64,000 bases of DNA from Batillaria attramentaria. Taxonomy: Eukaryota > Mollusca > Gastropoda > Batillariidae. Both the position numbers and the translations under genes were made by a program. Below the pieces are notes generated by a model that was not told where the DNA came from, made no database searches, and saw only the letters and a program-made list of their open reading frames with translations. The stretch lies in NCBI GenBank assembly GCA_018292915.2, contig JACVVK020000139.1, positions 57,501 through 121,500 on the forward strand, read 5' to 3'. Shown in pieces: positions 31,925 to 42,327 of the stretch (position 1 is the stretch's first letter; every line of letters begins with the position of its first letter).

Positions 31925-32106
31925 GGGGAGCCGGGGTGGCCGAATGGTAGAGCGTCGGACTTCTAATGCTCGGGTCGTGAGTTCGTATCCCGGCTGGGGC
32001 CAAATATGTGTGCTGGCTTTTTTATCGTTGCCCGGTCTTTGACATCACCCGTATGTGGTGGAAAAGGACGTTAAACCCACAAACACCCACCCATCCCACC
32101 CACCCT
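31925..32106 (+). mobile_element. tRNA-derived SINE (family 1), full length
   Basis: Flanked by CATTTTAGCATTCG and CATTTTAGCGTTCG (one mismatch), ending at about 31924 and 32120. Confidence 0.92.
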
Positions 32107-32401
32107 CATTTTAGCGTTCGTTATCTTTGTGTACATATTCCTATGATGTTAAAGTTGTTTCGTGTTACAGCTGGATTTTTCGACTCTTGCCCTTCATACA
32201 TTACGCTGTTGTCTTTTGATTACTTTGTTTTCTTGCAACTACCGCTTGTACTTTTCTCTGATATCCTCCGTACCCCCCCCCCCCCACACACACACACACT
32301 GGCTACATCTTATATCTTGTGTATCTTATAAAAAAAAAGTCATTAAAAAGACAAACGTTGATGTTGTACAGAGATACCATGACCAGGCTCCGCATGTAGA
32401 A

Positions 32402-32724
32402 GTCGAGGTTAGGGATTTTAGCCTCGGGTTAGAGTCTAACCTCGAACTAAACTAGCTTTAGGGTAAAATTTTCTGTCGGTTTTTTTTTTTTTTTTTTTTT
32501 TAAATCAGGAAGCGTGTCCATTCCAGCAAGATGCCTATGTCTTTATAGAAGGATTTATTTCTTACTTTCTTCGCCTTCACTTTCATATAATTTTATGTTT
32601 TGTTTTCTTTTGTCCTAGTATGTGGTGGAAAAGGACGTTAAACCCCCAAACACCCACCCACCTACCCACCCCTTTTGTCCTAGTCTTGGTTAGGCCCGTA
32701 GCCGTGGGTTAAATTAACCTCGAG
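32402..32724. mobile_element. TIR element, orientation 1 (behind copy B)
   Basis: Bounded by TCGAGGTTA and TAACCTCGA. The interior is the reverse complement of 41428-41658, while both flanks are in the same orientation at the two sites. It contains a T run and a truncated SINE. Confidence 0.85.
32619..32671 (+). mobile_element. 5'-truncated SINE (family 1) with 12-bp duplication
   Basis: Only the last 53 bp of the SINE remain, from TATGTGGTGG to the CACCCACC tail. CTTTTGTCCTAG flanks it at 32607-32618 and 32672-32683. The same site in the copy C element is empty. Confidence 0.9.
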
Positions 32725-33126
32725 TTTTACATATCGGGCCAGAAAACCAACAGTCGCTCAGGGCTGTCTTTTTTCGCAGATGCATCGTTTCCGAAATGCC
32801 CCTGACGCATCATCCAGCAGGTAGTTACGGCCATCTGCCTTATTAGACAGCATGACTATGTTCTGATCCTGGAGGGAGTTACTGGGTTCTCCGTCTCTCC
32901 AGAATTCCCTGTCCACTGTCGCGTCCACCCTCTGTCCGCTGACCTAGTGTATGTCGTGTTGTCCGTCTGGCCACGCTGTGTCCCACATGTCCACTGGGCG
33001 ACTGGCACCGACGTGCATCACATCCGGGGCGTCTGGTCAAAATAGATGATCAGCTGTTAGGATCGGAGATATCGTTCTACAGATCTGCTGTCTTGTATTA
33101 GTCCTAACCACTCTGAAAGATACGTC

Positions 33127-33129
<3 letters not shown>

Positions 33130-33204
<75 letters not shown>
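33130..33204. repeat. (CA)n abutting the copy B lectin splice donor
   Basis: On the minus strand the exon ends CCAG and the donor GT is the first GT unit of the tract. Confidence 0.95.
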
Positions 33205-33206
<2 letters not shown>

Positions 33207-33552
33207 GGATCTTCTAGCAGCGAGCGAGTAACGATGTCTTTCTTGGCCGTGGTGTCCAAGGTGATGAGACTCAAACCCTGGGCCGTACAGGACGCGTTGT
33301 TTTGCAGCCACATTTTTCGTTCCACTGTCACCATCCAGCACAGCCCGGTCAGACGGTCGTAGGTGAAACCCTCCTCTCTCCTACACCAGTCTGATAATCA
33401 CAATCGTGTCATTAGGGGGAGTAGTGGAGCAGGTGTCGGTTACAAAGAAAACATTATCACGTCAAAACCACGCGCTATGCGAACTCTTTCATACCCTCGG
33501 CCGTTCGCTCGGTCAACAGCAAGAGTCGGACAGCATGCAGATAGTCTGTGAC

Positions 33553-33583
<31 letters not shown>

Positions 33584-33624
33584 GAGGGGTGTGCGTGCGT
33601 GCGTGTGTGTGTACGCCGGTGGGG

Positions 33625-33648
33625 GGGGGGGGGGGGCGGGGGGGGGGA
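33625..33648. repeat. G-homopolymer tract
   Basis: G run interrupted by one C. Confidence 0.9.
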
Positions 33649-33799
33649 AGTGGTGGTCTGGCCTGCGTGTGCGATAGAGATAACTTAATGTGACTTTAAA
33701 TCTTACCTATATGTGCATGCCCATAATATGTATAGCTTGTGATATGATGTAATATGTGATATGGATGATGGTGATTAAATATTTTATATGTCTTATTTT

Positions 33800-33868
33800 T
33801 ATGAACTCTTTAATGTCTTGTTCGTATGTTCCTGGCAGACATGTAATTTCCCGGCCGGGATTAATAAG

Positions 33869-33913
<45 letters not shown>

Positions 33914-33915
33914 CA
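33800..33915 (+). mobile_element. LINE-like 3' tail with (GATT)n
   Basis: AATTTCCCGGCCGGGATTAA followed by about eleven GATT units, a typical non-LTR 3' end. No coding part recognised upstream. Confidence 0.6.
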
Positions 33916-34619
33916 AAGAAAACAGAAAGAGAAAAAGTTAAATGTATACGGTGGAGGAAAACTGGTCTCAAGAACAACAATAGTATCAACAACGAAAACC
34001 GAAGACTTGTGTTAAACCCTTGACAAAGAAAGGCCACGAAGTAGATACTTTTTCTGCTGATGTCATTAACACTACCGTGATTAAGATTTGATAATTAAGT
34101 GCTAAAGGATCTTATACCGTAGAACGAAGGAACCCTTACCACTGTTCACAAGAAAGTAGCGAGAACCTGGTTAAGACACCTTTTTGCCCATGCCGCTCTT
34201 GAAGACCGACGAGTAAAGGAAACACTGGTAGGAGCCTTCCTCGTAGACAAAAGAGTTACACCAAGGGCGACCACTGCACGCGAGGGCGCATGCGCCCGGA
34301 GAGGGTGCAATGACGGTGTCGGATGCCGTGTCAGTGCAGTTCGGTGTGAAGTTGTCCATTGCTGCATCACGTGACCACATCACCCCAGCAGACAATATAT
34401 TCCTAGAAAGAAAAATCACCGTGTCTTGACGAAGAACGCCATAACTAGAAAAACATCTATGAGTAAAATAAATGCATACGATTGCACTTATTAATCAAAG
34501 AGGTCATTTAGTTTTCACAAACTTTTCTCTTGTCAATGGTCGGGCCTGAGATCGAATGTCAATTGGAAGCCAAACATTGGTGCTCACCTGTTTTCTAGCC
34601 ACTCGTATTGAACAGGACG

Positions 34620-34945
34620 ATCAAACGGGTATGAACGGTGTCTAACAGGTTGCGCGTCGGACTTAACCGCTGGGCTACTGAACAGTCGTCACCAATGTCA
34701 CGGCGAGGAAACTTGGTTTCGAGCCCAGGTCGAGCTTGTAATATGTGATACCGGTTTTCCTCGCTACCGGGCTGCTCATCGGGGGGTTCTCTCCGGGTTA
34801 TCCGGCCTACCCCCCCCCCCTCACCCCCCAGCAAAATTTGAATAATAGGACAGGTATTTGGTGGCGCTGCACTGCGGCGACGCGCTTCCCTCGGGGGGAA
34901 GCGGCCCCAATTCCCCGAAAGGGACAATAAGGTAGTAACCCCCAT
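34620..34945 (+). mobile_element. tRNA-derived SINE (family 4)
   Basis: About 310 bp with a tRNA-like head (GCGCGTCGGACTTAACCGC) and body ending in an ACAA array (to about 34995). A reverse copy is at about 56500-56790. It lies in the copy B intron. Confidence 0.8.
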
Positions 34946-35639
34946 CCCAAACAAACAAACAAACAAACAAACAAACAAACAAACAAACAAACACAAAAAA
35001 ACCCAACAAAACAACAAAACCCCCGCATTACTTACCTGTGAAGAAGGATCGCACACAGAACACCAAATGTCCTGGACATCTTCATCTGGAAGTCTTCCTT
35101 TTTGTCCTGTCTCCCTTCCTGTCCTCGTGTCTTGCTCACACAACAGTATCAGACTGTATGCCTGCGCTTGTAGCTCTGCTGCTGTGCACACTATCGAGTA
35201 TACTGTGTTTTTTTGTGGACGACTAATTGTTTTCCCTCAGTCCATTGACAGAAAATAAGCGCCACAGTATACATATTCTAAGACAAACTGACCTGTATGC
35301 CGGCGGTCAATGATCACCCATTGATCTGATCGAAGAAAGACTCTGGCATCGTAGGCCGTGGGCCGCCCTCGGTTTTCGTGTCATAAAATATTTTTGCAAT
35401 GCAAATGACATTTTCTGGTTTTTATCATCAATAATACACCATAACTAGATAGAAACTGGGAGATCTCAGCTGAAATGTTGCGCACTGGTTTTTAATCGCG
35501 GATGAAAGATAATTAGAAAGAGCTTGTAAGGGAGGTAATCGGATTTTACCGAAGAGGCGCCGATTCATTCACTTGATGAATAAATTAATTTTTCGACCAA
35601 TCAGAAAGAGACTACGCTTGGAAACAAACATGGCTGCCG

Positions 35640-36571
35640 ACGCTTGTACGGGCGACCAACAGCAGTGAAACAGTTTTCTTTCAGCGAGAAAACGATGCAA
35701 AGAGTCTCGGAATGTCGCGAAAGGTGGTCTTTGTTCGTCTGCACTCAAGGAGACGTCGCTCGTCATTCTTTGGAAGCCTTTAGTGACCTCAACGTTGACG
35801 AGGCAGGGTTTCACAAGAAATGCTACAATCGATTACAGGCATATCATAGTTCAAGGTAAGTTTCTGCAACTTTTGTACGTGGTGCTTCGGATTAGGTTTG
35901 ATTTATTAAACTAAATGAGAAGTTCGTGAAAATACAATGATAATATGAGCATTTTTCAGTGATCTTGATAATTACGTTGCCGGACCTCATAATATAGACA
36001 GGTCTAGACTTCTTTGTAGTCACGGTCAGCTTCAACGTAGCACGATGAATAGCGTATATTAAAAAAAAAATAAAATAAAAAAAATTTGAGAGTTCCACTA
36101 CTTCCTAGATTAGTACTAATTGAGTTGTTTGGGGAGGGGATCGGGGAGTATTTCAGCTGTGCCAAGCATCCTGCCTAAGGTCACTATATGCCTGTTGCTG
36201 GTACAATATTTTTCAGATGAGGCCAACAAGAGGCAACTTTACCATGGGAGCATGTATCTGAGGGAGCAGGTCATGTCAGTGACATCACCAGCAGTATGGC
36301 CTGCTGACAGCAAGGATCTCACAACGGAGCATGCTATGGAGATGGTTCTTGTGGGCTTGTTCAATTTATTGGTGTGGATGTGTGGTACTTCTATTAATGA
36401 AGTTTGGCTGGACAAATTTGCTGATGTCAGTGGGACTGTAAAGAGAAAGATTCTTGCCACTGCACAAGACATCTTACATGTAGCTAACAGTGCAGATGAA
36501 GCTGAGAGCCAGGTGTGTGATGGTGCTTCAGATTGTGACAGTGACACATCAGAGTATGACAGTGATATCTG
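35640..36571 (+). pseudogene. Element-borne coding exons of unknown family
   Basis: Segment 35644-35856 reads FSFSEKTMQRVSECRERW, then FHKKCYNRL, and ends at a donor CAAG/GTAAGT. Segment 36217-36571 begins after an acceptor with DEANKRQLYHG and continues through VLVGLFNLLVWM, KRKILATAQDILHV and an acidic SD-rich end with a stop. These motifs recall a repeat-associated protein type found in many invertebrate genomes (CY-R-F near the N terminus, LFNLLAW and Q-DI later). The start is unclear because the nearby ATG is in another frame, so this copy may be broken. No catalytic residues can be named. Confidence 0.5.
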
Positions 36572-36959
36572 AGGTGACAGAAATTACTGGTAAAGCCACA
36601 GCATTGGCCCCATTTGGGGGCTAAGGCAATGCCAGTGTAAATTCTGACAGTGACGTCTGAGGTATTAACAATTAAAGCCACAATATCTGAGAGTGTGACA
36701 ACACCAGTTTAAATTCTCACAGACCAGTCAGATGATGAGACAGGGCATTCAGGTGCTACACCAAGAGACCGTGAAAACAGACCATGCAGTTTTCTGCCTT
36801 GTATTGTAAGTAATTATGAGCATTACTGTTTCATTATGCTGTTCAACTTTATCGTTTTAAATACTAATGGCACTGTACTCAGTCAGGAGTTTTTTTTTTT
36901 TTTTTTTTTTCAGCTTTATTGCATACTGCTGCGTCTCAATCTCCTCATTCCCAATATAA

Positions 36960-38465
36960 TATATTATGATGTTTGTTGCCCATCTTTACAATAAACTTTG
37001 TTGAGTGGTGTCATTTTTTACATCTCAGTATTGGTAAGACCAGAGAAATGGTCATTGATTTCAGGGAAAAAAGCCAAGTATGTTGATCCTGTAGATATTA
37101 AGGGGGAGGTATTTCAGAGGGTTGACCTATATATTATATACTTGGGGGTGATTATTGACAGCAGACTGAACTGGAATGCTAACACTGATCATGTGATAAA
37201 GAAATCTCAATCCAGACTGTACTCCTTGAGGAAATTACACTCTTTTGATGCTAGTGAGAAAACTCTGAACATGTTTTACACACATGTATACATGTCCATT
37301 GTACTTTTTGTAGGCAGTGTCCTCTTCTTGGGCTGTGTCTGTTGGGGTAGTCAGATCTCAAAACAGGACAGGGGTAGAGTGGACAAAGTTGTAAAGAAAG
37401 CTGAGTCAGTGGTGGGGAAACCCCAGAAGAGGCTTGAAGTGATAATTTATTATAAGAGACTTGAGAAAAAAAACATCTGTCATGTCCAGTGTCTGACACC
37501 CCCTGTTCAGCCTCATCGAGGGCCAGAGAAGTACATTCAGTGGGAGAATAATTACTCCTGCAAGCCAAACTTAAAGGCATAGGAGATCTTTCTTGCCTGA
37601 AGCTACTAAAGCGTTTAATTGATGATTAGAACTTAGCTTTGATCAGATAACTGTAGGTCTTAGTCTGTTTTCAGAGCGTGCCGTCCACTACCTGTTGCTG
37701 CTGTACAGTGTGCTGCTAAAGTGAAATAACCCCTGTTGTGATTGTGTTCTCAAAGTATTCTAACAGTTTTAGTTCTTTTTATATTATGTTTGAAATTATG
37801 AGGCAAGATGACTAGTGCATTGGAAATCCGAATGTATTTCACCAGGTGATGTATGGCGTGGAGGTGTGGAGTGTACGACTATGGCTGAGTGTGTGTGCGC
37901 ATGTGATATGTGGATGAGCAGATAAGTGTGCAAAGCATGGTTGATTTTATGTGGAGATTTTGTTTTTGTGATGGACTGAATATTTTGAATTACAGTTTTC
38001 TTCTTAATCATGAAATTCATAACAGTATTTCTGCCAGGAGTGTATTTGATGGGTGTATGAGTGAAGAGTGCGTGGATGCATGGTGTAAATTACATAGGCG
38101 TACACCAGTAGATCAGTACCTATGATGAACTATAGTAGTATCCCCTGAATTGTAGATTTGTTTTTAATAATGTAATTATAATACATAGCTTCACTATGTA
38201 GTATGTATTATGTGTGCAGGTTATTTCACTTTGTGGTGTGTGGCATGGCAGTATGCATGAGAAGAGTGTATGCTATGACTATGGATAAGTCACTTAAGTG
38301 TGTGGGTGCATATATAGTGATGGGTGGACGCGCGTGTGGGTGCATGGCTGATTTCTTCATGGAAATTTTGTTCTTGTGTCATAATAGTTGTACTGTGTAT
38401 TATGTGATCAAGAGCTGTACACGATAAATTTTCCTGAGGGGATTAATAAAGTTCTTATCTTCTTA
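36960..38465 (+). mobile_element. Non-LTR retrotransposon 3' fragment nested in the DNA element
   Basis: The frame at about 37050-37500 contains YLGVIIDSRLNWNAN, QSRLYSLRKLHSF and CWGSQIS, typical of the region after the catalytic core of CR1/Rex1-like reverse transcriptases. The 3' end near 38465 has AATAAAGTTCTTATCTTC. 5'-truncated. Confidence 0.75.
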
Positions 38466-38949
38466 TTATCTCTCTTATATTTTTCCTACCTGCAAGTAAC
38501 CTTAACTGCCAAATTTGTTTACTAATCATGTATAGTTTATATTGTCATAGGCAAAAGGGACAAGACAGATTGTTTTGAATAGAATAGTGCATCATTTGCA
38601 GCCACAAAACATCACAGTATTGATACTTCTTATGAAGGGTCATCACAGACTTGTACCTCATTTTCTGAAGTAGTGCGCATACTTACGTTTGGGATCTCTT
38701 CAGATTTGAAATCAGCGTGAAATTTACATTTAGGTACACTTAAAATTTAGTGATTTGCACAAATTTGAAAAAAACTCAAAAACTAGGCCTTTTAGAGGCC
38801 TCTGGCCCACGGCCTATCGTGTTTGTGACTGCCCAATGTTTACCAGGAAAGTACCCATGTCTGAATTATTAATGCTTTGTGAAAGAGACGAAATTAATTG
38901 CTATACACTAGCACGAATATAGTATCAGATGGTTCCCTGTCGGGGTAAG

Positions 38950-39430
38950 GGTGGGTGGGTGGGTGTTTGGGAGTTTAACGTCCTTTTCCACCACGTATGG
39001 GTGTTATCAAAGACTGGGCAACGAGAAAAGGCCAGCACAAATATTGGGTCCCAGTCAGGATTCGACTTCACGACCCGAGTATTGACAGTCTTAAGCCTGC
39101 TCTTAACTGGGCACAGCGCGCGAAACACACATGTGTACATCACAGTCGTTGCGCTCGGTGTGTCTACTAACTACAAAACTGAACACAGCGGTGCTCGGTG
39201 ACAAACCAATTGAAGATGCACTCTGCACGGTTTACACGTCGAGTGACGTAGAACAGCCAGTCAGAATCTGTTGTGGAAACCACAGTCACAGTTGTGGCTA
39301 TTTGAATTGCTGTGATGACGCCACAGCGGCGGAAACCCCCCAAATCGCAACTGTGTCATAACTGTGGCGCTCCGCAGTGCCCAGTTAAGAGCCGGCTTAA
39401 CGCTCTACCATTCGGCTATCGCTGCTCCCC
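38950..39430 (-). mobile_element. SINE family 1 interrupted by a MITE
   Basis: Body and B box at 38950-39090, head (CGCTCTACCATTCGGCTATC) resuming at 39401. The MITE separates them. Confidence 0.88.
39095..39396. mobile_element. 302-bp MITE with TTAA duplication
   Basis: TTAA at 39091-39094 and 39397-39400. Inverted ends GCCTGCTCTTAACTGGGCAC and its reverse complement with one mismatch. TTAA targets are typical of piggyBac and Kolobok elements. Confidence 0.9.
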
Positions 39431-39623
39431 CTGATGGCATAAGGACACAACTTGAGCGTAGGGCCAAGTGCTGTATTTATTTCTAGAGACCTGTTTGGCG
39501 AATGTTAAGAGCCGGCTTAACGCTCTACCATTCGGCTATTCCTGCTCCCCCTGATGGCATAAGGACACAACTTGAGCGTAGGGCCAAGTGCAGTATTTAT
39601 TTCAAGAGACCTGTTTGGCGAAT
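39384..39623. repeat. 120-bp tandem duplication
   Basis: Two nearly identical 120-bp copies (39384-39503, 39504-39623) that include the right MITE end and the SINE head. Confidence 0.92.
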
Positions 39624-39649
39624 GTGCTAATTTTTGTTGTAATGAAAAA

Positions 39650-40660
39650 GCGATTTTCGTGAATTTGTATTTTGCAGGGCAATGTGCATGCCAGGGGGGG
39701 CTGCAACAAGAAGCAAGGTGTCAGTGAAACTGGGACTTTGTGCGCAGAGGTCAGGCACAGGTGATGTGAGTGAAGTGGCTTTTTTAGGGGTGACTATGAT
39801 GTCTTAGGCTAATAGGGAATATCTAGGCATTTTGAGGTTTCGTGCAGTAGTATTCTTTGACCTGCGGAAATGTACTATCTCTCTTCTTTCTATCTCTATC
39901 GATAGTACCTTCTGGCAGGTAACCTTCGAATTATGCACGTGACCCCGAGTACATTATAAACTCACTTTCCAATTTATTATATAATATCACTTCCAGGCTG
40001 TGTTTTGGACGGTTGTACAACACGTGTATATCAATTTCGTGGTTGCAGAGCGGAAAGATACTCTTGTGTCATATCGTATCGTGTTGTGTCATATCGTGTT
40101 GTGTGTTATCGTATCGTGTCAAGTTGTGTCTTATCGCATCATGTTGGGTCAAATAGAATCGTATCGTATCGCATTGTATTGTATCAAGTCACACTGTATT
40201 GGGTGGTATTGAAGTGTGTGGTATTGTGCTGTGTCAGATGCAAACAAAAACATAATATTTAGAGAAGGTAAGAACTGCTCAAAAGGATTACATTTCTGCT
40301 TTATCTCCCAAACTTTTTATTTTGCTGAGGGTAATAGATGTTTCATCGCATTGAGTCGAGTTTCACAAAACCACGGGCAGATAGCTGTGACATACCTACA
40401 GCAATACATTTGGTTTGTTTTTTTTACAATATACTAGCGTCATATGAGAGGATACGGAAAGGTTCAATCCACGTTTACAAGAAAGCGGACATGGTCGTTT
40501 ACTGGCGCCACTCATCATCCGGAGATCGGGATAAGTAGCGGTCAGTCGTATTTATTTGTTTATGTCTTGACCAACGATCCTTACCCCAAAATTCGGGAAT
40601 GACATTTGTATTGTCAGTTGGTTTTAACATTTTAGTCACGCAGAGGTCGCCGTCAAACAG
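39650..40660. other. Upstream flank of copy B, no gene recognised
   Basis: From about 39890 collinear with the copy X flank (GTGACCCCGAG, TGGACGGTTGT, decayed TCGTG repeat, CTGCTCAAAAGGA). No coding exon recognised. Confidence 0.55.
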
Positions 40661-41163
40661 TGATATTGAGTCAAGTTGCATGCTGGCTGCCCATCAGAGA
40701 TAGAGTGAAGCACAAGCTCTTGTCCATTTGTCATATGTATCTCTTTCTGGCACTGGTCCTTCCTATCTTTCTGATCTCCTTCATTGTTACACTCCATCCA
40801 GCTCCTCTCACACTAAACTTCTGTGCACCCCCCTCAGTAACAACTAAAACGTATGATCAGAGATCCTTTTCCTTTCAGGCTGCAGCTCTTTGGAACCAAC
40901 TTCCTAAACCACTTAGACACACAGGGTCCAGTGCCAGCTTCAAACGCTGCCTCAAAACCCACCTATTTAAAACTGATTACTGATTTACTCTGCCCTTCCA
41001 CACCGTGTCAGCCTGCTTGTTGTGAGATATTATTGTTTAACTTTGAATGTTCCCTGTGAGTCTGTGTGCATGAAAGTTGTGTATGTAGTTGTGCATGAAA
41101 GTTGTGTATGATCTACGGCGCTTAGAGCCTGTTTCATTTCATGTATAGGCGCCTTATAAGTCG

Positions 41164-41200
<37 letters not shown>
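40660..41200 (+). mobile_element. LINE 3' fragment (CR1/L2-type)
   Basis: The frame reads WLPIRDRVKHKLL and later SFSFQAAALWNQLPKPLR and FKRCLKTHLFK, typical of the reverse transcriptase C terminus, then GGCGCC and (ATT)n to 41200. Confidence 0.88.
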
Positions 41201-41201
<1 letters not shown>

Positions 41202-41427
41202 CGTGCATGGTGTAGAAACTGCCGTGAAAAATGAAATGAAATGAAAAGACCTAGGGAAAAGGGGACAGGCAGAAAAATGTCTGTTGTCGTGTGGGCGAAT
41301 TTTATACTTTCGTATTCTGCTCAGCTGTTTTATTAGCGCACGACGTCTGTGTGAGTACAGCTGTACAAGGAAAAAGACAAGCGTTGATGTTTTACACGGA
41401 GAACATGACCAGGACCCGTATGTAAAA

Positions 41428-41658
41428 CTCGAGGTTAATTTAACCCACGGCTACGGGCCTAACCCAAACGAGGACAAACGAAACCCCAAAACAAAATCAC
41501 ATAAAAAAGGAAGCGAAGAGAGGAAGAAAAATACCCTTCTATTACGGCCTAGGCACCATGGTGGAATGGACCCCCTTCCTGATTTAAAAAAAAATATCCT
41601 AGAGCTAGTTTAGTTTGAAGTTAGACTTTATCCCGGGGCTAAAATCCCTAACCTCGAC
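41428..41658. mobile_element. TIR element, orientation 2 (behind copy C)
   Basis: Bounded by CTCGAGGTTA and TAACCTCGAC. The interior is reversed relative to the copy B element. Confidence 0.85.
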
Positions 41659-41691
41659 TTTGACAAGCGGGCCCAGAAAGCAAACAACTGT

Positions 41692-42128
41692 TTATGGTTG
41701 TCTTTTCTCGCAGACGGCTCGTCTACCAACTACTCCAGCAGCGTCTCTCAGCAGGTATCGGCCTCCTTGCTGATTGGACATTATCAGGACGTTCTCACTC
41801 CAGAGGAAGTTGTCGGGTTCCCCGTCTATCCAGAATTCCCCGTCGACTGTAGTGTCCACCCACTGTCCGGTGGCCCAGTAGAAGTCGGGTTGTCCATTTG
41901 GCCATGGTCCGTCCCAGTTGAGCAATGGGCGTCTTGCTCCGACGTGCATCTTGTCTGGGGCGTCTGGTCAAACAGATGATCAACTATCAGGATCGGAGAG
42001 GATGTTCCTCTACAAATTCTACTAATACTTTTCTGTTAGCAATGATACTGATAATAATAATAATAATAATAATAATTATTATTATTATTATTATTATTAT
42101 GGAGCTCTGGGTGCCTTACAGTAACAGA

Positions 42129-42204
<76 letters not shown>

Positions 42205-42276
42205 CATACAAAACAGCAATTTGATGATGAAGGTGAAAAGCTGATTCAGTCTTTGCAATGCTGCCGTCTTCAACGC

Positions 42277-42327
<51 letters not shown>

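Larger units (their letters stand above)
32758..35085 (-). pseudogene. PAN-like + C-type lectin gene, copy B, with two nonsense codons
   Basis: Four minus-strand exons in the array pattern: signal peptide 35085-35036 (50 nt, phase 2), PAN-like 34402-34140, lectin first half 33390-33205 (186 nt), lectin second half 33032-32758 with normal terminal stop. All splice sites look intact. A TAA at 34173-34171 interrupts the PAN exon just before the PGSRYF motif, and a TAG at 32946-32944 replaces the tryptophan of the conserved H-W-V-T-G-Q motif. The remainder of the frame is open, with the expected cysteines (DWC, TGLCW, ASC, CEK) and EPS at the sugar site. The two independent stops suggest a recently silenced gene rather than a sequencing error. 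Truncated secreted PAN-like product is possible if transcribed. Confidence 0.9.
35352..38816 (+). mobile_element. TA-flanked DNA transposon-like element, 3.46 kb
   Basis: Element 35354-38814 has 11-bp inverted ends (GGCCGTGGGCC / GGCCCACGGCC) with TA on each side (35352-35353, 38815-38816). The upstream flanks of copies X and C are continuous across this point. The interior carries exon-like coding pieces and a LINE fragment. TA duplication is shared by several DNA transposon superfamilies; I cannot assign one. Confidence 0.85.
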
